From NCBI RefSeq assembly GCF_030062585.1, contig NZ_CP071935.1, forward strand, positions 1,098,837 to 1,162,836: DNA of 64,000 nt, written 5' to 3'. Position 1 is the stretch's first letter. Every line of letters begins with the position of its first letter. Both the position numbers and the translations under genes were made by a program. This DNA comes from Helicobacter pylori (GTDB lineage: Bacteria; Campylobacterota; Campylobacteria; Campylobacterales; Helicobacteraceae). Below, piece after piece: positions 54,975 through 64,000 of the stretch. The notes beneath the pieces were generated by a model. That model saw nothing but the letters and a program-made list of their open reading frames with translations. It did no database searches and had not been told where the DNA came from.

Positions 54975-55045
54975 GTTTATCCTTAATTTTTAAAGTAAGG
55001 TTATGTTACAATGATTTGATAAATAGGAATGTTTAAGGAGTGCGT

Positions 55046-57886
55046 GTGGAAGAAAATTATCATGCTTTTTTTACCGAAGCGAGCGGGTTTTTAAACGAGC
55101 GGATCTTTAAGGATTATTTACGCCGTTTGGCTTATGGCATTGATGCGTCATGTTATCGTTATATCCCTAAAATAGTCGCTTGGGTGAAAAATGAAGAAGA
55201 AATTCAAAAGCTTTGCGTTTTAGCCAAAAAGCATGGCGTTACATTGACTTTTAGAGCGGCTGGAAGCTCCTTATCAGGGCAGGCGAGCTGTGATGGGGTG
55301 CTAGTGGTGGTGGCGCATTTTTTCAAAGACGCTCACATTTTAAATAACGCTACAAGCATTCAGCTCTCATGCGGAGTCATAGGAAGCCATGCGAACGCTT
55401 TATTAAAACCTTACCATAAAAAAATAGGCCCAGATCCCGCTACGATAAACACCGCTATGATAGGGGGGATTGTCGCTAATAACGCTAGCGGGATGTGTTG
55501 CGGGGTGGAGCAAAACAGCTACAAAACCCTAAAATCCTTAAGAGTGATTTTAGCTGATGGCACTCTTTTAGACACGGCCAATCAAGAGAGCGTTGAGAGT
55601 TTCAAAAACGCGCGCAAGGATTTGATTGAAGGGGTTTTAAACTTAAGAAAAGAAATCTTAAAAGATAAAGAATTGCATGCTCTCATTAAGAAAAAATACG
55701 AGATCAAAAACACCACCGGCTACAGCTTAAACGCTCTCATTGATTTTGAAGACCCTATTGAGATTATCAGCCATTTATTCATAGGCTCTGAGGGGACTTT
55801 AGGCTTTATTTCAAGCGTGGGATTAGAATGCGTGAAAGACTACGCTTATAAAACTTGCGCGTTATTGTTTTATGAAAATTTAGAGCGATGCGCCAAAGCC
55901 GCTCAAATTTTAGCCGCTTTAAAAGCCAAACAACCTGAAATGATTTCTTCAGCAGAGCTTATGGATTATGCGTCCTTAAAAAGCGTGAAAAATTTAGAGG
56001 GCATGCCTAGCGTGGTTTTAGAAATCAAAGAGCCTAACGCATGCTTACTCATTCAAAGCGAAAGCGATGATCCTTTGATTTTAGAAAACAACATGCAAAC
56101 GATTTTAAACGCCTTGAGTGCGATACCGGTCGTTTTAGATTCTCAAATCAGTAGTGATCCTGATATTTATCAATCGTGGTGGAAGATCAGAAAAGGCATT
56201 TTCCCTATCGCAGCGTCAAAAAGAAAAAGCCAAAGCTCTGTGATCATTGAAGATGTGTGCTTCAGTCAAGAGGATTTTGTAGAGGGGGCAAAAGCGATTG
56301 AAGGGCTTTTAAAAAAACATGGTTTTAAGGATAATGGCATTATTTTTGGGCATGCCTTAAGCGGGAATTTGCACTTTGTCGTTACGCCGATTTTAGAAAA
56401 TGAAGCTGAAAGAAAAGCGTTTGAAAATTTAGTTTCTGAGATGTTTTTAATGGTGAGCGAAAGCTCTGGCTCCATTAAAGCCGAACATGGCACAGGCAGG
56501 ATGGTAGCCCCCTTTGTGGAAATGGAGTGGGGAGAAAAAGCCTATAAGATCCACAAACAAATCAAAGAATTGTTTGATCCTAACGGCATTTTAAACCCTG
56601 ATGTGATCATCACAAACGATAAAGAAATCCACACTAAAAATTTAAAGAGCATTCACCCTATTGAAGAGCATTTGGACATGTGCATGGAATGCGGGTTTTG
56701 TGAAAGGGTTTGCCCTAGCAAAGATTTATCTTTAACGCCACGACAACGCATCGTTATCCACAGAGAGATAGAGCGCTTAAAAGAAAGGGTAAGTCATGGT
56801 CATCATAAAGATCAAGTTTTATTAAATGAGCTTTTAAAAGAGTCTGAATATTTAGCACACGCCACTTGCGCGGTGTGCCATATGTGCTCTATGCTATGCC
56901 CTTTAGGAATTGATACCGGAAAGATCGCCCTAAATTATTATCAAAAAAACCCTAAAGGCGAAAAGATCGCTTCAAAGATCCTTAATAACATGCAAACAAC
57001 CACAAGCGTGGCTCGTTTTTCTTTAAAAAGCGCTCGCTTAGTTCAAAACCTCATAGGCTCTCACAACTTAGTGAGCCTGACCAAAGGGATTAAAAAATTC
57101 ATCAAGCCCTTCCCTAAAGCCTTTCATTACATGCCCAAAAACAATGCTTATCCTTTAGAAAATAAAACGCATAAGAGCGAAGAAAAAGTCATTTATTTCA
57201 GCACTTGCATCAACCGCTCGTTCGCTCCATCAACCAAAATGGCGGATAAAAGATGCATTCAAGAAGTGTTTGAATCCTTATGCCAAAAAGCCAAAGTTTC
57301 GGTAATGTATCCTAATGGATTGAACGCGCTTTGTTGCGGGAAAGCCTTTATTAATTACACCGACTTAACCAAACAAAACAATGAGAAAAACCATGCGATT
57401 TTTTTACAATTAAGCGATAACGGCAAGATACCGATCGTTTTAGACCATAGCGCATGTTCGACGCATTTTTTCAAGCAAATGAAAGCTTATAAGGATTTGA
57501 AAGTCTATGATTTGAGCGTCTATATTGAAGAAGTTCTAAGCCCAAAATTAAAATTCAATCCCATTAACGAAGACATAGGGTTATACACGATGTGCGCTTT
57601 AAAGTTAGAGAATAAAGAAGAGTTGTTATTCAATTTGGCTAAAAAATGCACTTTGGGCGAGATTGTCATCCATAAAGAGACGGGTTGTTGCGGCTTTGCG
57701 GGGAATAAGGGCTTTTTCACCCCTGAACTAAACGAGAGCGCTTTAAACGGCTTTCAAGAATTTTATCAATCCTATGATCTTAAAAGAGGTTTTTCCACTT
57801 CTAGCACTTGTGAAATCGGTTTGAGTGAAAAAACCCAATTTGCTTGGCAGCATATCGCTTATTTAGTGGATGCTTGTACGCTTTAA
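55046..57886 (+). CDS. dld: D-lactate dehydrogenase, FAD and Fe-S flavoprotein
   Basis: 946 aa fusion. The N-terminal FAD domain (about 20-250) has TFRAAGSSLSGQASCDGV and IVANNASGMCCG. A FAD-oxidase C-terminal part follows to about 530. Two ferredoxin motifs (CMECGFCERVCPS and CAVCHMCSMLCP) and a glycolate-oxidase-type CCG region (NALCCGKAF and TGCCGFAGNKG) end it. It oxidises D-lactate and passes electrons to the quinone pool. GTG at 55046 sits five bases behind AAGGAG; a GTG at 55040 overlaps that site. Confidence 0.88.
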   Translation: MEENYHAFFTEASGFLNERIFKDYLRRLAYGIDASCYRYIPKIVAWVKNEEEIQKLCVLAKKHGVTLTFRAAGSSLSGQASCDGVLVVVAHFFKDAHILNNATSIQLSCGVIGSHANALLKPYHKKIGPDPATINTAMIGGIVANNASGMCCGVEQNSYKTLKSLRVILADGTLLDTANQESVESFKNARKDLIEGVLNLRKEILKDKELHALIKKKYEIKNTTGYSLNALIDFEDPIEIISHLFIGSEGTLGFISSVGLECVKDYAYKTCALLFYENLERCAKAAQILAALKAKQPEMISSAELMDYASLKSVKNLEGMPSVVLEIKEPNACLLIQSESDDPLILENNMQTILNALSAIPVVLDSQISSDPDIYQSWWKIRKGIFPIAASKRKSQSSVIIEDVCFSQEDFVEGAKAIEGLLKKHGFKDNGIIFGHALSGNLHFVVTPILENEAERKAFENLVSEMFLMVSESSGSIKAEHGTGRMVAPFVEMEWGEKAYKIHKQIKELFDPNGILNPDVIITNDKEIHTKNLKSIHPIEEHLDMCMECGFCERVCPSKDLSLTPRQRIVIHREIERLKERVSHGHHKDQVLLNELLKESEYLAHATCAVCHMCSMLCPLGIDTGKIALNYYQKNPKGEKIASKILNNMQTTTSVARFSLKSARLVQNLIGSHNLVSLTKGIKKFIKPFPKAFHYMPKNNAYPLENKTHKSEEKVIYFSTCINRSFAPSTKMADKRCIQEVFESLCQKAKVSVMYPNGLNALCCGKAFINYTDLTKQNNEKNHAIFLQLSDNGKIPIVLDHSACSTHFFKQMKAYKDLKVYDLSVYIEEVLSPKLKFNPINEDIGLYTMCALKLENKEELLFNLAKKCTLGEIVIHKETGCCGFAGNKGFFTPELNESALNGFQEFYQSYDLKRGFSTSSTCEIGLSEKTQFAWQHIAYLVDACTL

Positions 57887-57925
57887 TGGTGTATAATTAG
57901 GGACTTTCTTTAAAGGGTAAAGGCA

Positions 57926-58630
57926 TTGGATAACGCTCTCAAACATCTTGCCATTATTATGGATGGTAATGGCAGGTGGGCTAAATTAAAGAATAAAGCT
58001 AGGGCTTATGGGCATAAAAAGGGTGTAAAAACCCTTAAAGACATTACGATCTGGTGCGCTAACCATAAGTTAGAATGCTTGACTTTATACGCTTTTTCTA
58101 CGGAAAATTGGAAACGCCCCAAAAGTGAAGTGGATTTTTTAATGAAAATGCTTAAAAAATACCTTAAAGATGAGCGATCCACTTACTTGGATAATAACAT
58201 ACGCTTTAGGGCGATAGGGGATTTAGAGGGCTTTTCTAAAGAATTACGAGATACGATTTTACGGCTTGAAAACGATACCAGGCATTTTAAGGATTTTACG
58301 CAAGTTTTAGCCCTTAATTACGGATCTAAAAACGAACTTTCAAGGGCGTTTAAAAGCTTGCTAGAAAACCCACCTAACCATATCAATAATATAGAAAGCT
58401 TAGAAAATGAAATCTCTCATCGTTTAGACACGCATGATTTGCCGGAAGTGGATTTGTTGTTACGGACAGGAGGGGAAATGCGCTTGTCTAATTTTTTATT
58501 GTGGCAGTCCAGCTATGCGGAATTGTTTTTCACGCCGATTTTATGGCCTGATTTCACCCCTAAAGATTTAGAAAATATCATTAGCGATTTTTACAAAAGA
58601 GTGCGCAAATTCGGGGAATTAAAATGCTAG
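57926..58630 (+). CDS. uppS: Undecaprenyl diphosphate synthase
   Basis: 234 aa. Elongates farnesyl diphosphate to the C55 lipid carrier for peptidoglycan and LPS. Catalytic Asp13 is in IIMDGNGRWAK, and the C-terminal RTGGEMRLSNFLLWQSSYAE is complete. The start is TTG at 57926 behind AAAGG; no ATG fits. It overlaps the ABC ATPase gene by seven bases. Confidence 0.96.
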   Translation: MDNALKHLAIIMDGNGRWAKLKNKARAYGHKKGVKTLKDITIWCANHKLECLTLYAFSTENWKRPKSEVDFLMKMLKKYLKDERSTYLDNNIRFRAIGDLEGFSKELRDTILRLENDTRHFKDFTQVLALNYGSKNELSRAFKSLLENPPNHINNIESLENEISHRLDTHDLPEVDLLLRTGGEMRLSNFLLWQSSYAELFFTPILWPDFTPKDLENIISDFYKRVRKFGELKC

Positions 58631-59310
58631 TAGAAATAGAGAATTTGACTAAAACTTATGGGAGTTTAAAAGCGTTAGACAATATCAGTTTGAAACTACC
58701 CAAACAGCAATTTATAGGGCTTTTAGGCCCTAATGGGGCGGGTAAAACCACTCTGTTAAAAATTTTAGCCGGATTGAATTTGAACTATCAGGGGGAAGTG
58801 AAAATTTTAAATCAAAAGATCGGCATAGAGACTAAAAAAAGCGTGGCGTTTTTAAGCGATGGCGATTTTTTAGATCCTAAATTAACGCCTTTAAAAGCGA
58901 TCGCTTTTTACAAGGATTTTTTCAGCGATTTTGATTCATCAAAAGCCCTAGATTTACTCAAACGCTTCAGCGTGCCTTTAAAAAGAGAGTTCAAAGCCCT
59001 TTCAAAAGGCATGAGGGAAAAATTGCAACTGATTTTAACCCTATCACGAAACGCTTCTTTGTATCTTTTTGATGAGCCGGTGGCTGGGATTGACCCTATT
59101 GCAAGAGAAGAGATTTTTGAGTTAATCGCTAAGGAGTTTAGTCAAAACGCAAGCTTATTAGTCTCTACGCATTTGGTGGTGGATGTGGAAAAGTATTTAG
59201 ACAGCGCGATTTTTTTAAAAGAAGCCAAAGTAGTGGCTTTTGGGGGTGTGGGAGAATTGAAAAAAGGGTATAGCAGTTTGGAGGTAGCGTATAAAGAAAG
59301 GTTGAAATAA
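58624..59310 (+). CDS. Orphan ABC transporter ATPase
   Basis: 228 aa single nucleotide-binding domain. Walker A GPNGAGKTT is at 35-43, the signature is LSKGMREKLQL and Walker B is LYLFDEPVAGIDP, with the H-loop in STHL. It resembles exporter-type ATPases of the CcmA/YhaQ group. No membrane partner lies next to it; the neighbours are uppS and the 6S RNA region. Substrate unknown. Confidence 0.88.
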   Translation: MLVEIENLTKTYGSLKALDNISLKLPKQQFIGLLGPNGAGKTTLLKILAGLNLNYQGEVKILNQKIGIETKKSVAFLSDGDFLDPKLTPLKAIAFYKDFFSDFDSSKALDLLKRFSVPLKREFKALSKGMREKLQLILTLSRNASLYLFDEPVAGIDPIAREEIFELIAKEFSQNASLLVSTHLVVDVEKYLDSAIFLKEAKVVAFGGVGELKKGYSSLEVAYKERLK

Positions 59311-59402
59311 ATCAGTCAGTTTCTCTTAAAACGCCTAAACACCAATCAAAACTATCACGGATCGCTGGAATATTTTTGCATGGAATTTCTTTAAAATTTA
59401 AG

Positions 59403-59408
59403 TATAAT
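59403..59408 (+). promoter_or_regulatory. -10 box of the 6S-like RNA
   Basis: Perfect TATAAT preceded by TTTAAG. It is 217 bases before the purD ATG, too far for a plain leader, so a separate RNA is expected to start near 59415. Confidence 0.65.
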
Positions 59409-59413
59409 TGTAA

Positions 59414-59600
59414 GCATCGCCTGGGTGATTTGCGTTTCTTATTTGATGGCAAGTTCGTTGAAAAAATAAGTTAGGCTAAGGTAGTGGTTTTTGTGTGATG
59501 GCATTTTTTTAAATCTGCCCCTAAGAAGATCCTCCTAGCCTTAATAGTGTAGGTTTGTTGAACTTATGCGCATGTAAAAGTAGCGGTCATCTGGGTTTAA
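59414..59600 (+). ncRNA. ssrS: Probable 6S RNA
   Basis: The ends are approximate. After the strong -10 box there are about 185 bases without an ORF. They can fold as a long irregular hairpin: ATAAGTT (59466-59472) with AACTTAT (59561-59567), AGGCTA (59473-59478) with TAGCCT, and an inner GGCA/TGCC stem, leaving large internal loops. From memory, H. pylori 6S RNA (about 180 nt, a mimic of open promoter DNA that binds RNA polymerase) lies upstream of purD, as in other epsilonproteobacteria. A purD leader is the alternative. AAATAAG can also pair with CTTATTT at about 59438. Confidence 0.6.
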
Positions 59601-59624
59601 AAACAACCACATTTTAGGGAAGAC

Positions 59625-60899
59625 ATGAAAGATAACAATAACTATAATGTTTTAATTGTGGGGAATAAGGGGCGAGAGTATGCTTTGGCTCAAAGGCTTC
59701 AGCAAGATGAGCGAGTGAATGCTTTGTATTTTTGTTTGGGTAATGGTGGCACTCAAGATTTAGGCGAAAATCTGGAATGCGAACATTACGAGCATATCGT
59801 GGAATTAGCCCTGAAAAAACAGATCCATTTAGCCATCATTTCAGAAGAAGAGCTTTTGGTTTTAGGGCTTACAGAGATGCTAGAAAAAGCGGGTATTTTG
59901 GTGTTTGGGGCTTCTAAAGAAGCGGCTAAGTTAGAGGCTTCTAAAAGCTATATGAAAGCTTTTGTTAAAGAATGCGGTATCAAAAGCGCGTCTTATTTTG
60001 AAACAAACGACTTAAAAGAAGCTTTGAGTTACATTCAAAACGCTTCCTTCCCCTTAGTGATTAAGGCGTTGAATAAAAACACAAGCATTGTCCATCAACA
60101 AGAAGAAGCGTTAAAAATCCTTGAAGACGCTTTCAAACAGAGCAATGAGTCTGTGATCATAGAGCCTTTTTTAGAGGGGTTTGAGCTTTCAGTTACAGCG
60201 CTCATAGCCAATGATGATTTTATCTTGTTGCCCTTTTGCCAAAACTACAAACGCTTATTAGAGGGGGATAATGGGGTCAATACGGGGGGTATGGGGGCCA
60301 TCGCTCCTGCAAACTTTTTCTCTAATGAATTAGAAGAGAAAATAAAAAATCATATCTTTAAACCCACTTTAGAGAAACTTCAAGCTGATAACACGCCTTT
60401 TAAAGGGGTTTTACTCGCTGAAATTGTGGTCATAGAAGAAAAGGGCGTTTTAGAGCCGTATTTATTGGATTTTAGCGTGCGTTTTAAAGACATTGAATGC
60501 CAGACGATTTTACCCCTTTTAGAAAGCTCGCTTTTAGATTTGTGTTTGGCTACAGCCAAGGGGGAATTGCATTCTCTTGAATTGGTGTTTTCTAAAGAAT
60601 TTGTGATGAGTGTGGCGCTTGTTTCTAGGAATTACCCCACTAGCTCTTCGCCCAAACAAACCCTTTATATTGATCCGGTTGATGAAAAAAAGGGTCATTT
60701 GATTTTAGGGGAGGTGGAGCAGGATAATGGCGTGTTTGAAAGCAGTGGGGGGAGGGTGATCTTTGCCATTGGCAGAGGAAAATCCTTATTAGAAGCCAGA
60801 AACCATGCTTATGAAATCGCTCAAAAGGTGCATTTTGAAGGCATGTTTTATCGCAAGGATATTGGTTTTAAGGTGTTAGATTTGAAAGAATATTCTTAA
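59625..60899 (+). CDS. purD: Phosphoribosylamine-glycine ligase
   Basis: 424 aa ATP-grasp enzyme making glycinamide ribonucleotide in purine synthesis. The N-terminal NVLIVGNKGREYALAQRLQQ and the ATP-grasp parts GFELSVTALIA and GDNGVNTGGMGAIAP are clear. The C-terminal domain reads GGRVIFAIGRGKSLLEA. It is a single gene downstream of the 6S-like RNA. The rest of de novo purine synthesis is incomplete in many H. pylori strains, so its use in salvage-dependent cells is an open question. Confidence 0.95.
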   Translation: MKDNNNYNVLIVGNKGREYALAQRLQQDERVNALYFCLGNGGTQDLGENLECEHYEHIVELALKKQIHLAIISEEELLVLGLTEMLEKAGILVFGASKEAAKLEASKSYMKAFVKECGIKSASYFETNDLKEALSYIQNASFPLVIKALNKNTSIVHQQEEALKILEDAFKQSNESVIIEPFLEGFELSVTALIANDDFILLPFCQNYKRLLEGDNGVNTGGMGAIAPANFFSNELEEKIKNHIFKPTLEKLQADNTPFKGVLLAEIVVIEEKGVLEPYLLDFSVRFKDIECQTILPLLESSLLDLCLATAKGELHSLELVFSKEFVMSVALVSRNYPTSSSPKQTLYIDPVDEKKGHLILGEVEQDNGVFESSGGRVIFAIGRGKSLLEARNHAYEIAQKVHFEGMFYRKDIGFKVLDLKEYS

Positions 60900-60947
60900 A
60901 GGTTAAAGTTTAAGACAAACCAAAGAGTTTGTCTTGTTTGTTTTTGA

Positions 60948-61427
60948 ATGCGCTCTCCAAATTTAGAAAAAGAAGAAACTGAAATCATAGAAACACTCCT
61001 TATGCGTGAAAAAATGCGTTTATGCCCCTTGTATTGGCGCATCTTAGCGTTTTTAATTGATGGTTTGTTGGTAGCGTTTTTATTGAGCGATCTTTTAGAC
61101 GCATGCGATTTCTTGCATTCTTTATATTGGCTAGCTAACCCCATTTATCACAGCGCGTTTGTTGCGGTGGGTTTTATCGTCTTGTATGGCATTTATGAAA
61201 TCTTTTTTGTGTGTTTGTGCAAGATGAGTTTGGCTAAACTGGTTTTTAGGATTAAAATTATTGATATTTATTTAGCGGATTGCCCCAGTAGGGCTATTTT
61301 ATTGAAGCGTTTAGGGTTAAAGATCGTGGTTTTTCTATGCCCCTTTTTATGGTTTGTGGTGTTTAAAAACCCCTATCATAGGGCGTGGCATGAAGAAAAA
61401 AGCAAAAGTCTTTTGGTGTTGTTTTAA
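60948..61427 (+). CDS. RDD-family membrane protein
   Basis: 159 aa with three to four hydrophobic segments. The RDD pattern is in LYWRILAFLIDGLLVAFLL, and the second conserved stretch is KMSLAKLVFRIKIIDIYL. It is a relative of the protein at 21055. Two bases separate it from lptD, so it shares the transcript and may act in the envelope; function unknown. Confidence 0.75.
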   Translation: MRSPNLEKEETEIIETLLMREKMRLCPLYWRILAFLIDGLLVAFLLSDLLDACDFLHSLYWLANPIYHSAFVAVGFIVLYGIYEIFFVCLCKMSLAKLVFRIKIIDIYLADCPSRAILLKRLGLKIVVFLCPFLWFVVFKNPYHRAWHEEKSKSLLVLF

Positions 61428-61429
61428 TC

Positions 61430-63691
61430 ATGATTTATTGGTTGTATTTGGCGGTCTTTTTTTTGTTGAGCGCATTAGAGGCTAAAGAAATCGCTATGCA
61501 ACGATTTGACAAACAAAACCATAAGATTTTTGAAATCCTTGCGGATAAAGTGAGCGCTAAGGACAATGTGATAACCGCATCAGGGAATGCGATCTTATTG
61601 AATTATGATGTGTATATTCTAGCGGACAAGGTGCGTTATGATACCAAGACTAAAGAAGCGTTATTAGAGGGCAATATCAAGGTTTATAGGGGCGAGGGCT
61701 TGCTCGTTAAAACCGATTATGTGAAATTGAGCTTGAATGAAAAATATGAAATCATTTTCCCCTTTTATGTCCAAGACAGCGTGAGCGGGATTTGGGTGAG
61801 CGCGGATATCGCTAGCGGGAAGGATCAAAAATATAAGGTTAAAAACATGAGCGCTTCAGGGTGCAGCATTGATAACCCCATTTGGCATGTCAATGCGACT
61901 TCAGGCTCATTCAACATGCAAAAATCGCATTTGTCTATGTGGAATCCTAAGATCTATGTCGGTGATATTCCTGTATTGTATTTGCCCTATATTTTCATGT
62001 CCACTAGCAATAAAAGAACTACCGGGTTTTTATACCCTGAGTTTGGCACTTCCAACTTAGACGGCTTTATTTATTTGCAACCCTTTTATTTAGCCCCCAA
62101 AAACTCATGGGATATGACCTTTACCCCACAAATCCGCTATAAAAGGGGTTTTGGCTTGAATTTTGAAGCGCGCTACATCAACTCTAAAAACGACAGGTTT
62201 TTATTCAATGCACGCTATTTTAGGAATTACACTCAATATGTCAAACGCTATGATTTGAGGAATCAAAATATCTACGGATTTGAATTTTTAAGCTCTAGCA
62301 GGGACACTCTACAAAAATACTTTCATCTTAAGTCTAATATTGACAACGGGCATTACATTGACTTTTTATACATGAACGATTTGGACTATGTGCGTTTTGA
62401 AAAGGTTAATAAGCGTATCACGGACGCCACGCACATGTCTAGGGCGAATTACTACTTGCAAACAGAAAATCATTATTACGGCTTGAATATCAAGTATTTT
62501 TTAAACCTGAATAAAATCAACAATAACCGCACTTTCCAATCTGTCCCTAATTTGCAATATCATAAATATTTAAATTCTTTGTATTTTAAAAATTTGTTGT
62601 ATTCGGTGGATTATCAGTTTAGAAACACCGCAAGAGAGATCGGCTATGGCTATGTGCAAAACGCTTTGAATGTGCCGGTGGGCTTGCAATTTTCTTTGTT
62701 TAAAAAGTATTTATCTTTAGGGCTTTGGAACGATCTCCAACTGTCTAATGTGGCTTTAATGCAATCTAAAAATTCTTTCGTGCCTACGATCCCTAATGAA
62801 TCAAGGGAATTTGGGAATTTTGTGTCTTCAAATTTTTCCATGTATGTCAATACGGATTTAGCCAGAGAATACAACAAGCTTTTCCACACGATCCAACTAG
62901 AAGCGATTTTCAACATCCCTTATTACACCTTTAAAAACGGCTTGTTTTCTCAAAATATGTATGCTTTAAGCGCGCAAGCTTTAAACAGCTACACTTCGCC
63001 TTTATTGAGAGATTATGATTATCAAGGGCGTTTGTATGACTCGGTGTGGAATCCTAGCAGTATTTTACCTATCAATGCGAGCAATAAGACGGTGGATTTA
63101 ACCCTAACGCAATACCTTTATGGCTTAGGGGGGCAAGAGTTGTTGTATTTTAAAATATCGCAACTCATCAATCTTGACGATAAAGTTTCGCCCTTTAGAA
63201 TGCCACTAGAGAGCAAGATCGGGTTTTCGCCCTTAACGGGATTGAACATCTTTGGGAATGTCTTTTATTCGTTTTATCAAAACCGCTTAGAAGAAATCTC
63301 TGTGAACGCCAATTACCAACGCAAGTTTTTAAGCTTTAACCTCTCTTATTTTTTAAGAAACAATTTTAGCAGTGGGATTAATAGTATTGTAGAAAATCCT
63401 GCGGATTATTTAAAGGCGGGTTTTAGCAACGACTTTGGTTACTTTTCCATGAGCGCGGATGTGGGTTATGATATTAGAAACAATGTGGTTCTAAGTTGGA
63501 ATGTGGGGATTTATAAAAAAATCCGTTGTTTTGGGATTGGCTTTCAATTCGTCAACCAAAGACGCCCTATCCTCACCGGCGATCCCAACCAACCTATAAG
63601 AGTGTTTGAAAATAACTATGTTAAGCTAGAATTAGACTTTTCACCGATCACTAAAACCAATGTAACTTACCGCTCTTTACAGCGTAAGTAA
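61430..63691 (+). CDS. lptD: LPS assembly outer-membrane protein LptD
   Basis: 753 aa. A signal peptide (about 1-18) is followed by an OstA/LptA-like jellyroll (LADKVSAKDNVITASGNAIL, LLEGNIKVYRGEGL) and then a beta-barrel rich in aromatic residues to the C-terminus. LptD inserts lipopolysaccharide into the outer leaflet, together with LptE. Cysteines are few (CSIDNP and near the end), so the disulfide pattern of E. coli is not kept. It ends just before the next gene. Confidence 0.9.
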   Translation: MIYWLYLAVFFLLSALEAKEIAMQRFDKQNHKIFEILADKVSAKDNVITASGNAILLNYDVYILADKVRYDTKTKEALLEGNIKVYRGEGLLVKTDYVKLSLNEKYEIIFPFYVQDSVSGIWVSADIASGKDQKYKVKNMSASGCSIDNPIWHVNATSGSFNMQKSHLSMWNPKIYVGDIPVLYLPYIFMSTSNKRTTGFLYPEFGTSNLDGFIYLQPFYLAPKNSWDMTFTPQIRYKRGFGLNFEARYINSKNDRFLFNARYFRNYTQYVKRYDLRNQNIYGFEFLSSSRDTLQKYFHLKSNIDNGHYIDFLYMNDLDYVRFEKVNKRITDATHMSRANYYLQTENHYYGLNIKYFLNLNKINNNRTFQSVPNLQYHKYLNSLYFKNLLYSVDYQFRNTAREIGYGYVQNALNVPVGLQFSLFKKYLSLGLWNDLQLSNVALMQSKNSFVPTIPNESREFGNFVSSNFSMYVNTDLAREYNKLFHTIQLEAIFNIPYYTFKNGLFSQNMYALSAQALNSYTSPLLRDYDYQGRLYDSVWNPSSILPINASNKTVDLTLTQYLYGLGGQELLYFKISQLINLDDKVSPFRMPLESKIGFSPLTGLNIFGNVFYSFYQNRLEEISVNANYQRKFLSFNLSYFLRNNFSSGINSIVENPADYLKAGFSNDFGYFSMSADVGYDIRNNVVLSWNVGIYKKIRCFGIGFQFVNQRRPILTGDPNQPIRVFENNYVKLELDFSPITKTNVTYRSLQRK

Positions 63692-63705
63692 GAAAAGGAA
63701 CAGAT

Positions 63706-64000
63706 TTGAATACGGACTTTAGCCATATCACCGATATAGAGAGCATGCGTTTTATCAATGAAGAAGACGCTTTAAACAAATTGATTAATGAAATCCACAC
63801 GCGCCACATTGATTTAAAAGATTCCATCATGCTCGCTTTGAGTTTTAACGCCTTGTATTTGGCTCACGCTTTAGCGCAAAAATTTGGGGCGACTTATGAT
63901 ATACTTTTTTTAGAACCTATCCTAGCCCCTTTAAACTCAAAATGCGAGATCGCTTTAGTGAGTGAAAGCATGGATATAGTGATGAATGAAAGCTTGATTA
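63706..64000 (+). CDS. Phosphoribosyltransferase-like protein, 3' part missing
   Basis: The frame opens at TTG 63706 behind AAAAGGAA and is still open at the window end, giving 98 residues. LDLKDS-type helix, FNALYLAHALAQKFGATYD, then ILFLEPILAPLNSKCEIALVSES look like the N-terminal part of a phosphoribosyltransferase fold. The PRPP-binding motif would lie beyond the window. By place it is HP1215. Function is not known. Confidence 0.7.
   Translation, partial: MNTDFSHITDIESMRFINEEDALNKLINEIHTRHIDLKDSIMLALSFNALYLAHALAQKFGATYDILFLEPILAPLNSKCEIALVSESMDIVMNESLI

Overview
The window is a piece of a Helicobacter pylori chromosome. The evidence is an AT-rich genome of this codon style, a BabA-type blood-group-binding adhesin with its exact cysteine loops, formamidase AmiF, the initiation factor HobA, the flagellar protein PflA, and a complex I operon in which NuoE and NuoF are replaced by two epsilonproteobacterial proteins. 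From memory, the gene order is that of the HP1278-HP1215 segment of strain 26695; no search was run.

Layout. 1-1661: end of the trp operon (trpB, cut by the window edge, and trpA). 1662-3847: a spacer with a fossil-like small ORF, a small helical protein and a phosphomannomutase/phosphoglucomutase. 3849-20267 (minus strand): pflA and a tightly overlapping 14-gene respiratory complex I operon (nuoA to nuoN). 20369-23274 (minus): sirtuin, RDD protein, pyrE, frr, secG. 23385-33767 (plus): bioC, trpS, a peptide transporter binding protein and one permease, an SH3 protein, aroE, rnr, holA and the rpsF-ssb-rpsR operon. 33768-37313: babA between two long non-coding, repeat-rich spacers. 37314-41757: DUF465 protein, alaS, maf and two small membrane-protein loci that share a duplicated promoter. 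41851-46923 (minus): frameshifted amiF, carA, a DUF507 protein, a membrane glycosyltransferase-like protein and an EamA transporter. 47298-47759 (plus): a flagellar FlgJ-like gene behind a sigma54 promoter. 47854-52322 (minus): folP, holB, hobA, lysC and rppH in one run of overlapping genes, then a cytochrome c553. 52418-64000: a HemW-like enzyme, crcB, hemD, a rhodanese, D-lactate dehydrogenase, uppS, an orphan ABC ATPase, a probable 6S RNA, purD, a second RDD protein, lptD and the start of a phosphoribosyltransferase-like gene.

Most of the window is housekeeping core genome. The genes act in proton-pumping respiration (nuo, cytochrome c553, dld), amino-acid and cofactor synthesis (trp, aroE, lysC, carA, pyrE, folP, bioC, hemD), translation and replication (trpS, alaS, rpsF, rpsR, frr, holA, holB, hobA, ssb) and envelope or host contact (babA, lptD, uppS, secG, amiF, pflA). 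The variable part is the babA neighbourhood and the small-gene cluster after maf. Here lie simple repeats, a cationic AapA-like mini-ORF and two copies of a promoter whose poly-A spacer differs in length. The clearest strain-specific event is a single-base deletion that breaks amiF before its catalytic Lys and Cys. I see no CRISPR array, prophage, insertion sequence, tRNA or rRNA, and no large novel system.
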